In this document: positions 63,895 through 64,000 of the stretch, piece by piece
Layout of the letters: every line of letters starts with the position of its first letter
Position numbering within the stretch: position 1 is the first letter of the stretch
Assembly (NCBI GenBank): GCA_016706865.1
Contig: JADJIS010000003.1
Location: forward strand, 1,922,001-1,986,000
DNA from: Bacteroidota bacterium
GTDB taxonomy: Bacteria; Bacteroidota; Bacteroidia; Chitinophagales; BACL12
Direction: 5' to 3'
Length of the DNA stretch: 64,000 nt
Translations under genes and position numbers: made by a program
The notes under the pieces: generated by a model
What the model was told of the DNA's origin: nothing
The model's database searches: none
Seen by the model: only the letters and a program-made list of their open reading frames with translations

Positions 63895-64000
63895 TTTAAT
63901 TTATTTATGGTGTATGTAACTGCTAATTCGTACCATTCAGGATCAAGCTGTTGACAGTAGATTATATTGCGTCTAACCTCATGGTTATTATGATCCCAGA
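63891..64000 (-). CDS. 3' end of a gene upstream of the DruE-like helicase
   Basis: Only the last 35 codons are visible, ending EWYELAVTYTINKLK at a TGA (63891-63893) that overlaps the druE ATG by 4 bp. This implies translational coupling. In type III Druantia the partner is DruH, a large protein of unknown fold; the visible tail is too short to confirm this. The position is what points to it. Confidence 0.65.
   Translation of the reverse strand, partial: WDHNNHEVRRNIIYCQQLDPEWYELAVTYTINKLK

Larger units (their letters stand above)
40693..64000. mobile_element. Integrative genomic island in tRNA-Val carrying defence genes (right end outside window)
   Basis: The left boundary is the tRNA-Val 3' fragment, followed within 190 bp by a tyrosine recombinase transcribed into the element, the standard layout of tRNA-integrated islands. 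Cargo visible here is a toxin-antitoxin-like pair, an excisionase-type HTH protein, a non-coding repeat array, two HNH nucleases, a HEPN-like gene, a type I RM operon with an inserted Septu-like pair, DUF4238 and a Druantia-like helicase. No conjugation or phage structural genes are seen, so how it moves is unknown. Everything to base 64000 fits the island, but the end is not seen. Confidence 0.8.

Overview
The window looks like a chromosomal segment of a member of the Bacteroidota. The signs are AT-rich DNA with few Shine-Dalgarno sites, a type IX secretion C-terminal sorting domain (18.9-20.4 kb), a fused CcoN-CcoO cbb3 oxidase subunit, a carboxypeptidase-regulatory-domain TonB receptor, a Bacteroidota-type tyrosine recombinase, and intergenic spaces full of short-period repeats. 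Genus cannot be read from the sequence.

0-8.4 kb: the end of a lipoprotein that joins a c-type heme motif to a copper monooxygenase-like domain, an MFS transporter, then a tightly packed surface-glycan run (flippase, polymerase-like membrane protein, two glycosyltransferases) that continues by overlaps into a TIP30-like oxidoreductase and epoxyqueuosine reductase QueG. 8.4-13.9 kb: a thioredoxin-fold protein, the tRNA 2-selenouridine pair MnmH(SelU)-SelD, an outer-membrane barrel and an aminotransferase. 13.9-24.2 kb: repeat-rich gaps around housekeeping genes (hotdog thioesterase, 2,4-dienoyl-CoA reductase-type SDR, MurB, TPR protein, zinc-ribbon protein, Nif3-like protein) and two secreted proteins.

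24.2-38.96 kb is a microaerobic/anaerobic respiration block on the minus strand: ccoS-ccoNO-ccoQ-ccoP, about 0.7 kb of repeats, ccoG-ccoH-TauE/SafE-like, and separately the copper ATPase ccoI. A plus-strand small secreted protein and TonB receptor lie between them. ccoS, ccoI and tryptophanase each have an FNR/CRP-like palindrome about 46-77 bp before the start codon. ccoI and tnaA carry four single-base deletions inside a 0.72-kb stretch. Apart from these both genes are full length, so either this patch is badly sequenced or both genes are freshly broken. ccoQ and ccoS are 57 and 59 codons long.

40.69 kb to the right edge is a genomic island. It begins at a displaced 3' half of tRNA-Val(UAC), followed by repeated TTTGCAAA-type motifs, a tyrosine recombinase, a zeta-toxin-like kinase with a small partner, an excisionase-like HTH protein and a 1.1-kb non-coding array of about 114-bp repeats. 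Defence genes follow: an HNH protein, an SRA-like/HNH nuclease with a HEPN-like partner, a type I restriction-modification operon (hsdM-hsdS-hsdR) with a Septu-like ATPase/HNH pair between hsdS and hsdR and a DUF4238 gene at its end, and a 1987-aa Druantia DruE-like helicase. The gene upstream of the helicase overlaps it and is cut by the window end. The right end of the island, where the complete tRNA-Val should be, is outside the window.

A second theme is the intergenic repeats. Several families of 7-12-bp phrases and larger composite modules lie mostly at gene 3' ends, and three genes take their last codons and stop codon from them.
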